From: Streptomyces sp. TLI_146
GTDB lineage: Bacteria; Actinomycetota; Actinomycetes; Streptomycetales; Streptomycetaceae
Length of the DNA stretch: 64,000 bases
Reading direction: 5' to 3'
Assembly: GCF_002846415.1 (NCBI RefSeq)
Contig: NZ_PJMX01000001.1
Span: 4,402,001 to 4,466,000, forward strand
The first letter of the stretch is position 1; each line of letters starts with the position of its first letter. Both the position numbers and the translations under genes were made by a program. Shown piece by piece: positions 8,867-17,045 of the stretch. The notes below the pieces were generated by a model, which had not been told where the DNA came from, ran no database searches, and was given only the letters and a program-made list of their open reading frames with translations.

Positions 8867-8920
8867 ATCGTTTGACAAACATCAAACAACTCCGCGATCG
8901 TTTGACGTACATCAAACGAT
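8867..8920. promoter_or_regulatory. Two tandem operator-like inverted repeats between arsR and the MFS gene
   Basis: Site 1 is ATCGTTTGA (8867-8875), six bases, TCAAACAAC (8882-8890). Site 2 is ATCGTTTGA (8897-8905), six bases, TCAAACGAT (8912-8920), a perfect 9+9 palindrome. They are spaced exactly 30 bp apart, about three helical turns. This fits dimeric ArsR binding on one DNA face. Site 1 overlaps the region just upstream of the ArsR start. Confidence 0.8.
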
Positions 8921-8932
8921 ACGGGGGAACTG

Positions 8933-10120
8933 ATGCGCCTACGCCTGCTCCTGCTCGCTCTGGGCACCTTCGCCGTCGGCACGGACGGGATGGTGATCGC
9001 CGGAATCCTGCCGCTCGTCTCGGACGACCTGGACGTGTCCGTCTCGGCGGCGGGCCAGATGATCACGGTCTTCGCGCTGGCGTACGCGGTGCTCGCGCCG
9101 GTCCTGGCCACGGCGACGGCGAAGTGGCCGAGGCTGCACACGCTGTTGACGGCCCTGGCGGTGTTCACCGTGGCCAACGCGCTCTCGGCGCTCGCCCCCA
9201 CCTTCGGCCTACTGCTCGCCACCCGCGTCCTGGCGGCGGTCGGCGCGGCGCTCTACACACCCACCGCCAACGCCGTGGCCACGGCACTCGTACCTCCGGA
9301 GCGGCGCGGCCGGGCCATCGCCACGGTGATGGGCGGCCTCACGGTCGCCACGGCACTCGGCGTCCCGCTGGGCACCTGGATCGGCCGGACGGACTGGCGC
9401 CTGACGATGTGGCTGGTCACGGCGCTGGGCGCGGCCGCGTTCGCCGGGGTCGGCCTGATGCTCCGGGGCCTCCCGGCCCCCCAGCCGTCCCCAGGGCTGC
9501 GGACGCGCCTGGCCCCGCTGGCCAACAGTCGCGTACTGGGCGCGACGGCGACGACGTTCCTGGTCTTCCTGGCCTTCCAGACGGTCTTCATCTACTTCAC
9601 GGTGGCGGCGTCCCCGGCGACCCACGACGACCAGTCGAAGCTGACCCTGCTCCTGCTCGTGTCCGGCGCGTTCTCGGTGGCGGGCAGCTCGCTGGGCGGC
9701 CGGGTGGTGGACCGCTGGGGCCCGAGGGTGGTGATCCTGACGGCGGGCACGGTCTCGGCCACGGTGTCGCTGGCCCTGCCATGGCTGATGCAGTCGATGA
9801 CGACGGCCCTGATCGCGTCGGCCCTGAACCCCCTCGCGGGCTGGGCGGTGGCGGTGGCGCTCCCGGCCCGCCTGGTGTCGCTCGACCCGCCGTCCGCACC
9901 CCTCCTCCTCTCCCTCAACAGCAGCGCGCTGTACCTGGGCGTGGCGGCGGCGGGCGGCACGGGCAGCGCGGCGATCGCGGTGCTCGGCGAGCGCTGGTTC
10001 CCGTTCACGTCGACGGCGCTGACGCTGTGCGCGGTCGCCCTGGCGGCGTTCACGACACGGCGGGCGCCCGCGCGGCCGACGTCCGCCGCGCGTAGCGCTT
10101 TCGTCCTGACCAAGTCATGA
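8933..10120 (+). CDS. MFS transporter (DHA-type drug exporter)
   Basis: Integral membrane protein of 395 residues with about 12 predicted membrane segments. The N-terminal part has the DHA1-like pattern LGTFAVGTDGMVIAGILPLVSDDLDVSVSAAGQMITVFALAYAV, and motif A/C-type sequences (VPPERRGRAIATVMGGLTVATALGVPLGTWIG) follow, as in Cml/SotB-type proton-driven exporters. ATG at 8933 follows a GGGGG-rich ribosome site. It lies 90 bases from the divergent ArsR gene, whose operators sit directly upstream, so expression is likely induced by the exported compound. Substrate cannot be read from sequence. Confidence 0.9.
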   Translation: MRLRLLLLALGTFAVGTDGMVIAGILPLVSDDLDVSVSAAGQMITVFALAYAVLAPVLATATAKWPRLHTLLTALAVFTVANALSALAPTFGLLLATRVLAAVGAALYTPTANAVATALVPPERRGRAIATVMGGLTVATALGVPLGTWIGRTDWRLTMWLVTALGAAAFAGVGLMLRGLPAPQPSPGLRTRLAPLANSRVLGATATTFLVFLAFQTVFIYFTVAASPATHDDQSKLTLLLLVSGAFSVAGSSLGGRVVDRWGPRVVILTAGTVSATVSLALPWLMQSMTTALIASALNPLAGWAVAVALPARLVSLDPPSAPLLLSLNSSALYLGVAAAGGTGSAAIAVLGERWFPFTSTALTLCAVALAAFTTRRAPARPTSAARSAFVLTKS

Positions 10121-10246
10121 ATCGGCCACGGGCACGGGCATATCGGTCAGCGCGGTGGCACCCCGTGGTGGATCTGCATTAGGAACTCTGTTCGCAGAGA
10201 TCGCAAAGGCGATCCACAGCACGATGGCTTACGGGGGAGTACGAAC

Positions 10247-10933
10247 ATGAGCAGTTCTGTCATGCGCCGAGGCGGCCGGGTCAAGCTGGCGTCGGTCGGT
10301 CTGGTGGTCGTCGGTTCGCTGGCGCTGAGCGCGTGCAACGGGGACGACGGCGCGGCGGACAAGCCGGTCGGCGGGGCCACCCCGACGTCGTCGGCGCCCT
10401 CTTCGGCGCCGTCCACCAAGCCGTCGGACCCGGCCGCCGACGGTGGCGCGACCGGTGGCGGTGGTGCCACCGGCGGTCAGGCCAAGGCGGGCCAGACGTT
10501 CAAGATCGGCGAGGCGGCGCAGTTCCCGTTCAAGTACGGGACCACGAAGAAGGGCGAGATCGCCCTCACCGTGGACGCGATCGAGAAGGGCGACCCCGCC
10601 GACCTCGCCCCGCTCAAGCTCGGCGACAAGGCCAGCGGGAAGGTCCCGTACTACATCCGCTACACGGTCAAGAACGTCGGCACGACGAACCTGGAGTACG
10701 CCTCCGTGTCCCACATGAAGGGCCACCTCGGCGACGGCACCGAGGCGCAGAGCCTCCTGATCGTCGGCAACTTCGCCAAGTGCGACAGCGAGTCCCTGCC
10801 GCAGGGCTTCACCAACGGCAAGACCCAGAAGGGCTGCGCGGTCGCGCTGGCACCGTCGGCCGCGACGAAGGTGGCGTCGGCGGAGTACTGGGGCGACCCG
10901 TTCACCATGGGCGAGGGCATCCACTGGAAGTGA
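10247..10933 (+). CDS. Secreted lipoprotein of unknown function
   Basis: Lipoprotein of 228 residues. After a short basic start there is a hydrophobic stretch and the lipobox LSAC, with the lipidated cysteine near residue 30. A Ser/Pro/Gly/Ala-rich linker (about residues 40-78) leads to a folded C-terminal domain (KAGQTFKIGEAAQFPFKYG...YYIRYTVKNVGTTNLEYASVS...) resembling DUF4352-like beta-sandwich domains with two cysteines that may pair. ATG at 10247 follows a GGGGGA ribosome site. A strong terminator hairpin follows the stop. Function is unknown. Confidence 0.8.
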   Translation: MSSSVMRRGGRVKLASVGLVVVGSLALSACNGDDGAADKPVGGATPTSSAPSSAPSTKPSDPAADGGATGGGGATGGQAKAGQTFKIGEAAQFPFKYGTTKKGEIALTVDAIEKGDPADLAPLKLGDKASGKVPYYIRYTVKNVGTTNLEYASVSHMKGHLGDGTEAQSLLIVGNFAKCDSESLPQGFTNGKTQKGCAVALAPSAATKVASAEYWGDPFTMGEGIHWK

Positions 10934-10947
10934 CCAGGTAGGCGTAC

Positions 10948-10983
10948 GTGCGGGGGCGGCCGGGCAACTGGCCGCCCCCGCAC
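10948..10983 (+). terminator. Rho-independent-type hairpin after the lipoprotein gene
   Basis: GTGCGGGGGCGGCC (10948-10961), eight-base loop, and its exact complement (10970-10983), a 14-pair perfect stem followed by GGCTTTA. Confidence 0.85.
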
Positions 10984-11056
10984 GGCTTTACGCCGTCGTA
11001 ACGCCTGTATCGCCGATCTCACATACGTACGCAGATTGCAGATGTGATGGGATGAG

Positions 11057-12307
11057 GTGATGCGACCCCCCACACGCATACCGCCCCGTCCCCGCAATCC
11101 CTACGACGAACTGGCGGCACTCGCCGACCCCGACCCCGATCTGGACCCCGCGCCCCGGCCCCGGATCCTGCCCCTCGACCTCGGCCGGATGTACGCCGAG
11201 ACGGAGGACGAGCCGTGGTCCCCGCCCGACCACCGGCGGTCCGGGAACGGCCGCCGTGCCAGGCGGAGTCGACGGCGCCGCCGCAGCCCCTTCGCCGCGC
11301 TCCCCCGGCTGGCCAAGCTGCTGTTCGCGCTGGTCGTGTGCGTCGGGTTCCTGGTGCTCGCGGACCGGTGCGCGGCGATGTACGCGGAGAAGAAGGCACA
11401 GCGGGCCCTCCAGGACGAACTCCATCTGGCGGCCGCTCCCCAGGTGGACATCCACGGGTTCCCCTTCCTGACGCAGGTCCTGGACAAGCACCTCAAGCGG
11501 GTGGACGTCACCGTGCCGCATGTGGCGGCCGACCGGGTCACGCTCGCGAAGGTGCAGGCCAGTGCGCGTGACATCAAGCTGACGGGGGATCTGCCGAGCG
11601 ACATCCGCAGTGCGGTCATCGGCGACCTCAACGGCCGGATCACCCTGTCCTTCGACGACATGAACCGCGAACTCACCGCCTCGCGGCTCAAGTTCAGCCG
11701 GGTCAGCGACGACACGGTGGGCGCGGAGGGCGGGTTGAGCGTCGGCGGTCAGGAGCTGCGCGTACGGGCGCGGGCGCAGGTGCGGCTCGTCGGCACCAGC
11801 GGCCTGTCCACGGATGTCGACGGCATGAGCCTCGACCTGCCCGGCATCGCCACGTACCGGCCCGGGAAGAACCGGGGTCTGACGCTGCACCGGGAGTCCG
11901 CCGAGCTCATCAGCCGGGACACGGCCCGGGTGAAGGCGCTGCTGTCGGTGCCGGCCGTGGTGGAGCGGCTCGGGGTGTCGCAGAAGGACGTGGACTCGGC
12001 ACTGCGGAGCGACAAGAAGCTGCACGATCTGGTCGGCACGCCCCGGTTCGTCGAGCAGCTGACGCGGGTCAACCTGGTCGACGTGGTGGCGGATCACCCC
12101 TGGCTGCTGTCGAAGATCGGCATCGACCCGAAACTGGTCACGGGCCTGCTCGCGATGCGCCCGCCGGAGCTGTCCGACCGCCTGTCCTTCTCGTTCACCC
12201 TGCCGAGGGAGGCACGGGAGCTGCAGCTGCGGGATGTACGGGTGGAGAAGGACGGCGTCACGGCGACGGTGTCGGGGGTTGAGGTGGGGGTGGGGAAGGG
12301 GCGGTAG
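11057..12307 (+). CDS. LmeA-like DUF2993 lipid-binding protein
   Basis: Protein of 416 residues with a proline- and arginine-rich cytoplasmic N-terminus (residues 1-77), one membrane segment (LAKLLFALVVCVGFLVLA, about 85-103) and an extracytoplasmic DUF2993 domain from about residue 110 onwards (VDIHGFPFLTQVLDKHLKRVDVTV, then repeated beta elements). In mycobacteria LmeA of this family binds phospholipids and affects mannan elongation in the periplasm; a similar envelope role is inferred. GTG at 11057 and ATG at 11060 are adjacent alternatives. The 115 bases after it are extremely GC-rich with short GGGGCCCC inverted repeats and contain nothing else. Confidence 0.85.
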   Translation: MMRPPTRIPPRPRNPYDELAALADPDPDLDPAPRPRILPLDLGRMYAETEDEPWSPPDHRRSGNGRRARRSRRRRRSPFAALPRLAKLLFALVVCVGFLVLADRCAAMYAEKKAQRALQDELHLAAAPQVDIHGFPFLTQVLDKHLKRVDVTVPHVAADRVTLAKVQASARDIKLTGDLPSDIRSAVIGDLNGRITLSFDDMNRELTASRLKFSRVSDDTVGAEGGLSVGGQELRVRARAQVRLVGTSGLSTDVDGMSLDLPGIATYRPGKNRGLTLHRESAELISRDTARVKALLSVPAVVERLGVSQKDVDSALRSDKKLHDLVGTPRFVEQLTRVNLVDVVADHPWLLSKIGIDPKLVTGLLAMRPPELSDRLSFSFTLPREARELQLRDVRVEKDGVTATVSGVEVGVGKGR

Positions 12308-12422
12308 GGGCCGGAGCCCGGGAGGGGGTGGGCCCGGAGGCGGGGGCCCGGGGGCCAGTGAGCCCGGAGCCGACGGCCCCGGAGGCGGGGCCCCAGGAAC
12401 GGGGCCCCCCGGGAAGCCCCCG

Positions 12423-13112
12423 CTACGCGTCCAGCGCCCCGCGCCACTCCGCGACCGCTTCCGCCGCCACCGGCCCGTCCCAGCCGCCGGGCCGCGACGC
12501 TCCCCCGATGTGCACCGCGTCGATCCCGGCGCCGAGCAGCGCCGGCAGGTGGTCGAGGCGCAGCCCGCCGCCCACCAGGATCCGCGGCTCGTACCCGGGC
12601 TCACCCGCACGCGCCGCCTCGGCGACCAGCGTCGACAGCCCGTCGTCGACGCCCCCCGCCGCACCCGCCGTCAGATACGTGTCGAGCCCCGCCAGGCCCG
12701 TGAGCTCCTTGCGCAGGGCGTCGCGGTCGGCGGCCCGGTCGATCGCCCGGTGGAAGGTCCACCGGCACCCGTCGAGCTCCGCCACCAGCGCCCGTACCGC
12801 CGCCATGTCCGGCGACCCGGTCTCGTCGAGGAACCCGAGCACGAACTCGTCCGCACCCTCGGCCCGCAGCGCCCGCGCGTCCCGTACCAGCGCGTCCACG
12901 TCGCCCGCCGCGAAGCCGTCCGCCGAGCGGAGCATCACGCGCAGCGGGATGTCCACGGCGGCGCGGATCGCCGCGAAGGCCTCCCGGGACGGGGTCAGGC
13001 CGTCGGCCGCGATGTCGGTGACCAGCTCCAGACGGTCCGCCCCGCCGGCCTGCGCCGCGACCGCGTCGTCCACGTCGAGAGCGATCACCTCAAGCAGTGC
13101 ACGGTTGCTCAT
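12423..13112 (-). CDS. cutC: CutC-family copper homeostasis protein
   Basis: TIM-barrel protein of 229 residues. It begins LLEVIALDVDDAVAAQAGGADRLELVTDIAADGLTPS, and shows VMLRSADGF (family form MIRPRGGDF), GFLDETGSPD, TFHRAIDRA and GGVDDGLSTL...ILVGGGL...HIGGASRP, all CutC landmarks. Its original link to copper in E. coli has been questioned, so the biochemical role is open. ATG at 13112. A DasR-like operator lies 34-49 bases upstream, which would connect it to amino-sugar signalling; this is inference from the sequence alone. Confidence 0.9.
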   Translation of the reverse strand: MSNRALLEVIALDVDDAVAAQAGGADRLELVTDIAADGLTPSREAFAAIRAAVDIPLRVMLRSADGFAAGDVDALVRDARALRAEGADEFVLGFLDETGSPDMAAVRALVAELDGCRWTFHRAIDRAADRDALRKELTGLAGLDTYLTAGAAGGVDDGLSTLVAEAARAGEPGYEPRILVGGGLRLDHLPALLGAGIDAVHIGGASRPGGWDGPVAAEAVAEWRGALDA

Positions 13113-13145
13113 CTGACCCCAATTCCTCGGCTGTCCTACAGGTCG

Positions 13146-13161
13146 ACAGGTCTAGTCCAAT
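13146..13161 (-). promoter_or_regulatory. DasR-like dre site upstream of cutC
   Basis: ACAGGTCTAGTCCAAT matches the dre consensus A(C/G)TGGTCTAGACCA(C/G)T at 13 of 16 positions on either strand. The core GGACTAGACC read on the minus strand is identical to the one in front of nagK in this window. No other gene start is nearby, so cutC is the likely target. Confidence 0.6.
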
Positions 13162-13228
13162 AACAAGCCTACGCGCCGACGTGCCGAGCCGCATGACCTA
13201 GGGGTACGAGGACAGCGGGCAAGGCGGC

Positions 13229-14458
13229 TCACTCCACGAACCGCACCTCCGGCCACCGCGCCGAGGGCCGCTCCAGCAGCCCGGCGTCGTCGCGGCCGCG
13301 CAGCCACCGGTCGAAGAAGGCGCAGACGTACGCCTTCTGGGCGGCGACGGACCGTACGGGGTCGACGCGGCCCACGCTCTTGGCCACGAAGTCATCCGGC
13401 AGCCCCAACTGGCGGGCGATCTGCGGCACTTGGGACTGAAGGTCGGTGAACGAGGCGTGGGCGGTCCCGGTGAGGGTCAGATCCCGGCGCCAGCCGGTGC
13501 TGTGCTCCCAGACGGCGCCCCAGGAGGCGACGGTGTGGTGGTCGTCGCCGTCCATGCCCATGAGGAGGAGCGGCCGGTCGACGCCGTCGGTGCCGACGGG
13601 GGACGGGTTCGCCGGGTCGTCGTCGCGCTCGGTGTAGCCCATCACCCCGTCCATGTTCAGCGCGGCCCTGATCCGGCGGTCGTCGTGCATGGTCTGCGCG
13701 GCGGTGAAACCGCCCGCGGACTGCCCGAACATCCCGACGGCCCCGAGGTCGAGGAGCCGCCCGAGCGGACCGGGCAGCTGACACAGCTGGTCGAGGACGA
13801 ACCGGGTGTCGGCCACCCGTACGTCCACGACCCTCTTCAGGAGCGCGACGACGTGCTCGGGCCCCGCGTCCTTGGCCCGGGTGAACTCGCGGGGCAGCAC
13901 GGTGCGTTCGAGCCGGCGCCGGGGGAACTCGACGACCTGGGCGTCGTACGTGTGGTCCAGCATCACCACGACGTACCCGCGCGAGGCGAGCTCGTCGCAG
14001 AGCGTGGTGCCGAGGGTGCGGGGGTCGCCGGCGCCGGGCGAGTACAGGACGACGGGGAAGCCGGCGGGGCGGGCGGGGCGGGCGACGGGGGCGTGGGTGT
14101 ACGCGTGACTGCGGGTGGCCGCCCAGTCGACCCTGCCGGGCTCCACGAGCCCGTTCATCCGGTCGTACGCCTGGGCCGCGGCCGGGGTCATCTGCGGCGC
14201 GCTCTCGTACCCGCGCACGCTCCGGGCCGGATACCGCACCCCCACCATCAGCTCCCGGTACGCCCGGGTGCCCCACGGATCCCGCCGCCCCCGGTCGACG
14301 AGCCGCACCCCGACGGTGCCGACGTCGTACGGGCCGGTGGGCGCGGGCAACGACATCCGCGCGCGCGGGGCGGCGACGGTGGGGCCGGCGCCGGTGAGGA
14401 GGGCGGTGGCGGAGAGGGCGGCGGCGGACAGAACGACTCGACGAGAGGGCGCGATCAT
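13229..14458 (-). CDS. Secreted alpha/beta hydrolase, PAF-acetylhydrolase-like
   Basis: Exported esterase/lipase-type enzyme of 409 residues. The N-terminus SRRVVLSAAALSATALLTGAG resembles a signal peptide with a twin-arginine-like start. The nucleophile elbow is GMFGQSAGG (serine near residue 245), with FPVVLYSPGAGDPRTLGTTLCDELASRGYVVVMLDHTYDA forming the oxyanion region, and a later Asp (GMDGDDH) and His (GTAHASFTD) completing a likely triad. This is the platelet-activating-factor acetylhydrolase II-like family. ATG at 14458. The 463 bases upstream, shared with a divergent HD gene, are mostly dispersed repeats. Substrate unknown. Confidence 0.85.
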   Translation of the reverse strand: MIAPSRRVVLSAAALSATALLTGAGPTVAAPRARMSLPAPTGPYDVGTVGVRLVDRGRRDPWGTRAYRELMVGVRYPARSVRGYESAPQMTPAAAQAYDRMNGLVEPGRVDWAATRSHAYTHAPVARPARPAGFPVVLYSPGAGDPRTLGTTLCDELASRGYVVVMLDHTYDAQVVEFPRRRLERTVLPREFTRAKDAGPEHVVALLKRVVDVRVADTRFVLDQLCQLPGPLGRLLDLGAVGMFGQSAGGFTAAQTMHDDRRIRAALNMDGVMGYTERDDDPANPSPVGTDGVDRPLLLMGMDGDDHHTVASWGAVWEHSTGWRRDLTLTGTAHASFTDLQSQVPQIARQLGLPDDFVAKSVGRVDPVRSVAAQKAYVCAFFDRWLRGRDDAGLLERPSARWPEVRFVE

Positions 14459-14537
14459 GCCCCCGACTCTCCCAGCCGCCCCAGCCCCTGCCCATCGGGC
14501 CAGCCCCCGAAGTCCCCTTCGGGTTACCCCGAGGGCG

Positions 14538-14864
14538 GTTCGTCCGCGGGCGGGCGGGGGGCTGGTCGCGCAGTTCCCCGCGCCCCTTTTTGGCCCGGGG
14601 TTCGTCTGCGGGCCGGTGGTGGGTTGCTCGCGCAGTTCCCCGCGCGCCTGGGTCGGTGGTCGTCTGCGGGCCGTGCGTGGCTGGTCGCGCAGTTCCCCGC
14701 GCCCCTAAACCCGCCTTCGTCTGCGGACCGTGGTGGGTTGCTCGCGCAGTTCCCCGCGCCCCTAGGGGGTGCGGGTACGGGCGATGGTGAGTGCGAGGGC
14801 GAAGCCGAGCATTTCAGGGGCGCGGGGAACTGCGCGACCAGCCGTCCACGGTCCGCAGACGAAC
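14538..14864. repeat. Dispersed ~50-bp repeat, five-copy array (locus C)
   Basis: Four copies in reverse orientation (about 14538-14587, 14599-14648, 14659-14706 and 14716-14763) and one forward copy (14817-14864). Neighbouring copies differ in their middles (CGGGCGGG, GGCCGGTGG, GGCCGTGCGTGG, GGACCGTGG), so they are not a recent duplication of one unit. This is the densest cluster in the window and the only one between divergent genes; the 463-bp gap 14459-14921 contains nothing else. Confidence 0.9.
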
Positions 14865-14921
14865 ACAGCGGGGTGCAGGGGCCGCAGGCCCCGCAACGGG
14901 GGCCGGGGCCACAATGGCCCC

Positions 14922-15554
14922 ATGGTCGATCTCGTCGCCCGATGGGGCGAAACCCTCACCGCCGCCCGCCGAGGGCCCGGCCCCGACCCCACCCCCTACG
15001 CCGAGCGCCTGCTCACCCAGTGGTCCGAGCCGCACCGCAAGTACCACACCACCCCCCACCTCACCGCCGTACTGCGCCACATCGACACCCTCGCCGACCA
15101 CGCCGAGGCCCCCGAACTCGTACGCCTCGCCGCCTGGTTCCACGACGCCGTCTACCGCCCGGACCGCTCCGAGAACGAGGAGCGCAGCGCCGCCCAGGCC
15201 GAACGCGCGCTCCCCGAGGCCGGGTTGAGCCAGGAGGCGACGGCCGAGGTCGCCCGGCTCGTACGCCTCACCGTCACCCACGACCCCGCCGAGGGCGACA
15301 CCAACGGCGAGGTCCTGTGCGACGCGGACCTGGCGGTGCTGGCCGGGGACCCGGAGGAGTACGCCGCGTACGCCGCCGCCGTCCGCGAGGAGTACGCCTT
15401 CGTCCCCGACGAGGCCTTCCGCACCGGCCGCGCCCAGGTCCTGCGCCAGCTCCTCGCCCTGCCCCGGCTGTTCCGCACCCCGTACGGCAGCAAGGAGTGG
15501 GAGGCCCGGGCACGCGAGAACCTGACAACGGAACTGGAGCTGCTCACCGGCTGA
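14922..15554 (+). CDS. HD-superfamily metal-dependent phosphohydrolase
   Basis: Soluble protein of 210 residues with an HD-domain signature: YHTTPHLTAVLRHID (first metal histidine), LAAWFHDAVYRPDRSENEERS (HD pair), and VRLTVTHDP...LCDADLAVLAGDPEEYAAYAAAVREEYAFV (distal aspartates). Members are annotated as predicted metal-dependent HD hydrolases, and nucleotide or phosphate-ester substrates are possible. ATG at 14922 is used; the frame is open further upstream only because it crosses the dispersed repeats. It is not in an operon with the next gene (110 bases). Confidence 0.88.
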   Translation: MVDLVARWGETLTAARRGPGPDPTPYAERLLTQWSEPHRKYHTTPHLTAVLRHIDTLADHAEAPELVRLAAWFHDAVYRPDRSENEERSAAQAERALPEAGLSQEATAEVARLVRLTVTHDPAEGDTNGEVLCDADLAVLAGDPEEYAAYAAAVREEYAFVPDEAFRTGRAQVLRQLLALPRLFRTPYGSKEWEARARENLTTELELLTG

Positions 15555-15664
15555 GTCGTCACTGCGCCGCTCACCCGATCGTGGGACGCTGGACGAAGCG
15601 GCCCCGCGCCGCTGAACCGTCGATCTAGATTCGCCCCGTCGGGCCACCACAGGAGGGAGTCGCG

Positions 15665-16267
15665 ATGACCGCCGCGATGGCCGAGAACGACCGGACGCCG
15701 AGCCGCAGCCAGTGGGACGACCTGCTGACGGCGTGGCGCGAGCTGGACGTGCCCGAGGGGTGGCGCGCCGAGATCGACGAAGGACAGGTCCGCATGGTTC
15801 CGCCGCCGCACCCGCACCACAACGGCATCGCAGCGAAGGTCCAGCGCGCGCTGTACCGCTCGCTGCCGGAGGAACTGGAGATCTTCCAGACCCTCGGTAT
15901 CCACATCGCGCGGCTCGACAAGCTCTACATGCCGGACTTGGTGGTCATGCCCACGGCAGTCATCGAGGCGGCCGACCCCCACACCAACGACCCCGTCGAC
16001 GCCGCCGAGGCCCTCCTGGTCGTCGAAATCACCTCGAAGAGCAATGCCAAGGACGACCGGACGAAGAAGCTCTGGGCCTACGCCCACGCCCCCGTCCCCA
16101 CCTACCTCCTCATCGACCGCTTCGACGAACACGGCCCCACCAGCACCCTGTTCACCGACCCCGTCGACGGTGTCTACAACCGCACCGTACGCACCCCGTT
16201 CGGCGCGGAGATCAAGCTCCCCGAGATGTTCGGGAAGCCGCTGGACACCTCCGTCTTCCCGCACTGA
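15665..16267 (+). CDS. Uma2-family (DUF820) putative endonuclease
   Basis: Protein of 200 residues of the Uma2 family, a PD-(D/E)XK-fold group very frequent in cyanobacteria and actinomycetes. Landmarks: EIDEGQVRMVPPPHPHHNGIAAKVQRAL, KLYMPDLVVMP (catalytic Asp), ALLVVEITSKSNAKDDRTKK (E-x-S/T-K core), YAHAPVPTYLLIDRF. The ATG at 15665 has GGAGGGAG eight bases upstream. No partner gene or mobile element surrounds it. A nuclease role is inferred from the fold; the biological function of this family is not established. Confidence 0.9.
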   Translation: MTAAMAENDRTPSRSQWDDLLTAWRELDVPEGWRAEIDEGQVRMVPPPHPHHNGIAAKVQRALYRSLPEELEIFQTLGIHIARLDKLYMPDLVVMPTAVIEAADPHTNDPVDAAEALLVVEITSKSNAKDDRTKKLWAYAHAPVPTYLLIDRFDEHGPTSTLFTDPVDGVYNRTVRTPFGAEIKLPEMFGKPLDTSVFPH

Positions 16268-16299
16268 CCCACTGATTCACTGCCCCACTGACCCCGGGT

Positions 16300-16566
16300 C
16301 TACGCCGGCCGCCCCTTCGGCCGCCGCAGCCCCGCCTCCGTGAGGCGCCGCACCAGCTCCTTGGACCCGATCTCCACCGCTCCGGCCGCCACCGCGTCCC
16401 CGTACCGCGCCTGCGGCACGTCGTAGTGGTCGCGTTCGAAGGCGCGCGGCGGGCAGCCGATGGCGGCCGCGAACGCGTGCAGCTCCTCGTACGAGACGTC
16501 GCTGACCAGGTGCGACCACAGGCGGCCGTGGCCCGGCCAGGTCGGGGGGTCTATGTAGACCGTCAT
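16300..16566 (-). CDS. DUF4031 protein (88 aa)
   Basis: Small protein starting MTVYIDPPTWPGHGRLWSHL, with LHAFAAAIGCPPRAFERDHYDVP and a basic tail, the typical DUF4031 pattern. The ATG at 16566 overlaps the stop of the upstream gene in an ATGA, indicating translational coupling. The conserved acidic, histidine and tyrosine residues look catalytic or metal-binding, but no function is known to me. Confidence 0.85.
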   Translation of the reverse strand: MTVYIDPPTWPGHGRLWSHLVSDVSYEELHAFAAAIGCPPRAFERDHYDVPQARYGDAVAAGAVEIGSKELVRRLTEAGLRRPKGRPA

Positions 16567-16931
16567 GCGGCCGGGCCGCCCAGGCCGCCGACGGGAGCCA
16601 CTCTCACGCCCGCCTTGCCGCACACCCAGTGCGGGTCGGGGCCGAGCTCGGGCTCCACGTCCAGCGCGTGCGGGTCCCCGGCGTCGCACACCGGGCAGAT
16701 GGGCCAGCGGCCGTACTTCTCCAGGAGCGCGTCCTGCACGTCCTGGGCGACCAGACCGGCGACGTACTCCACGCCGTCCGGCCACTGCTCCACCCACCAG
16801 CGGCGGTGCGTCACCGCGTCCTCGACCAGCGAGACCACATCGGCCTGGGCCACGTCGCGCGCGGCCAGATCCGCCAGCACCAGGGCGCGTGCGGCATGCA
16901 GGGACTGCTCCAGGGGGTCGACGTCGTCCAT
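16563..16931 (-). CDS. Hypothetical protein with CxxC...C zinc-like motif (122 aa)
   Basis: Acidic helical protein (MDDVDPLEQSLHAARALVLADLAARDVAQADVVSLVEDAV) with many tryptophans (HRRWWVEQWPDGVEYVAGLVAQDVQDALL) and a C-terminal CPVCDAGDPHAL...HWVCGKAG that could bind zinc. ATG at 16931. It overlaps the DUF4031 gene by four bases, so the two form a coupled operon and probably act together. Not otherwise recognised. The reading frame stays open far upstream across murR, but that part is antisense shadow. Confidence 0.75.
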   Translation of the reverse strand: MDDVDPLEQSLHAARALVLADLAARDVAQADVVSLVEDAVTHRRWWVEQWPDGVEYVAGLVAQDVQDALLEKYGRWPICPVCDAGDPHALDVEPELGPDPHWVCGKAGVRVAPVGGLGGPAA

Positions 16932-17001
16932 GCAGCCATTGTCACCCCTTCGGCCCCACCCGCCCGCCTCACCCCGAGAGGGTTGACCGCGAACCGGCCG
17001 C

Positions 17002-17045
17002 GAAAATATCTTTCCAAGGTGACTCGTGACGTGAAGGAAATTTTC
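17002..17045. promoter_or_regulatory. Possible MurR autoregulatory operator pair
   Basis: GAAAATATCTTTCC (17002-17015) and GGAAATTTTC (17036-17045) are both GGAAA...TTTTC-type inverted half-sites flanking the murR start codon. RpiR-family regulators commonly bind such sites; assignment is inference. Confidence 0.35.

Noticed and set aside
14538..14864. Possible CRISPR or integron array from five similar units
   Set aside because: Unit middles vary, orientation changes and no integrase or cas gene is near; it is a cluster of the dispersed repeat.
15618..15634. dre-like TCTAGA palindrome upstream of the Uma2 gene
   Set aside because: Only the central TCTAGA matches; the flanking GG and CC required for a DasR-like site are missing.
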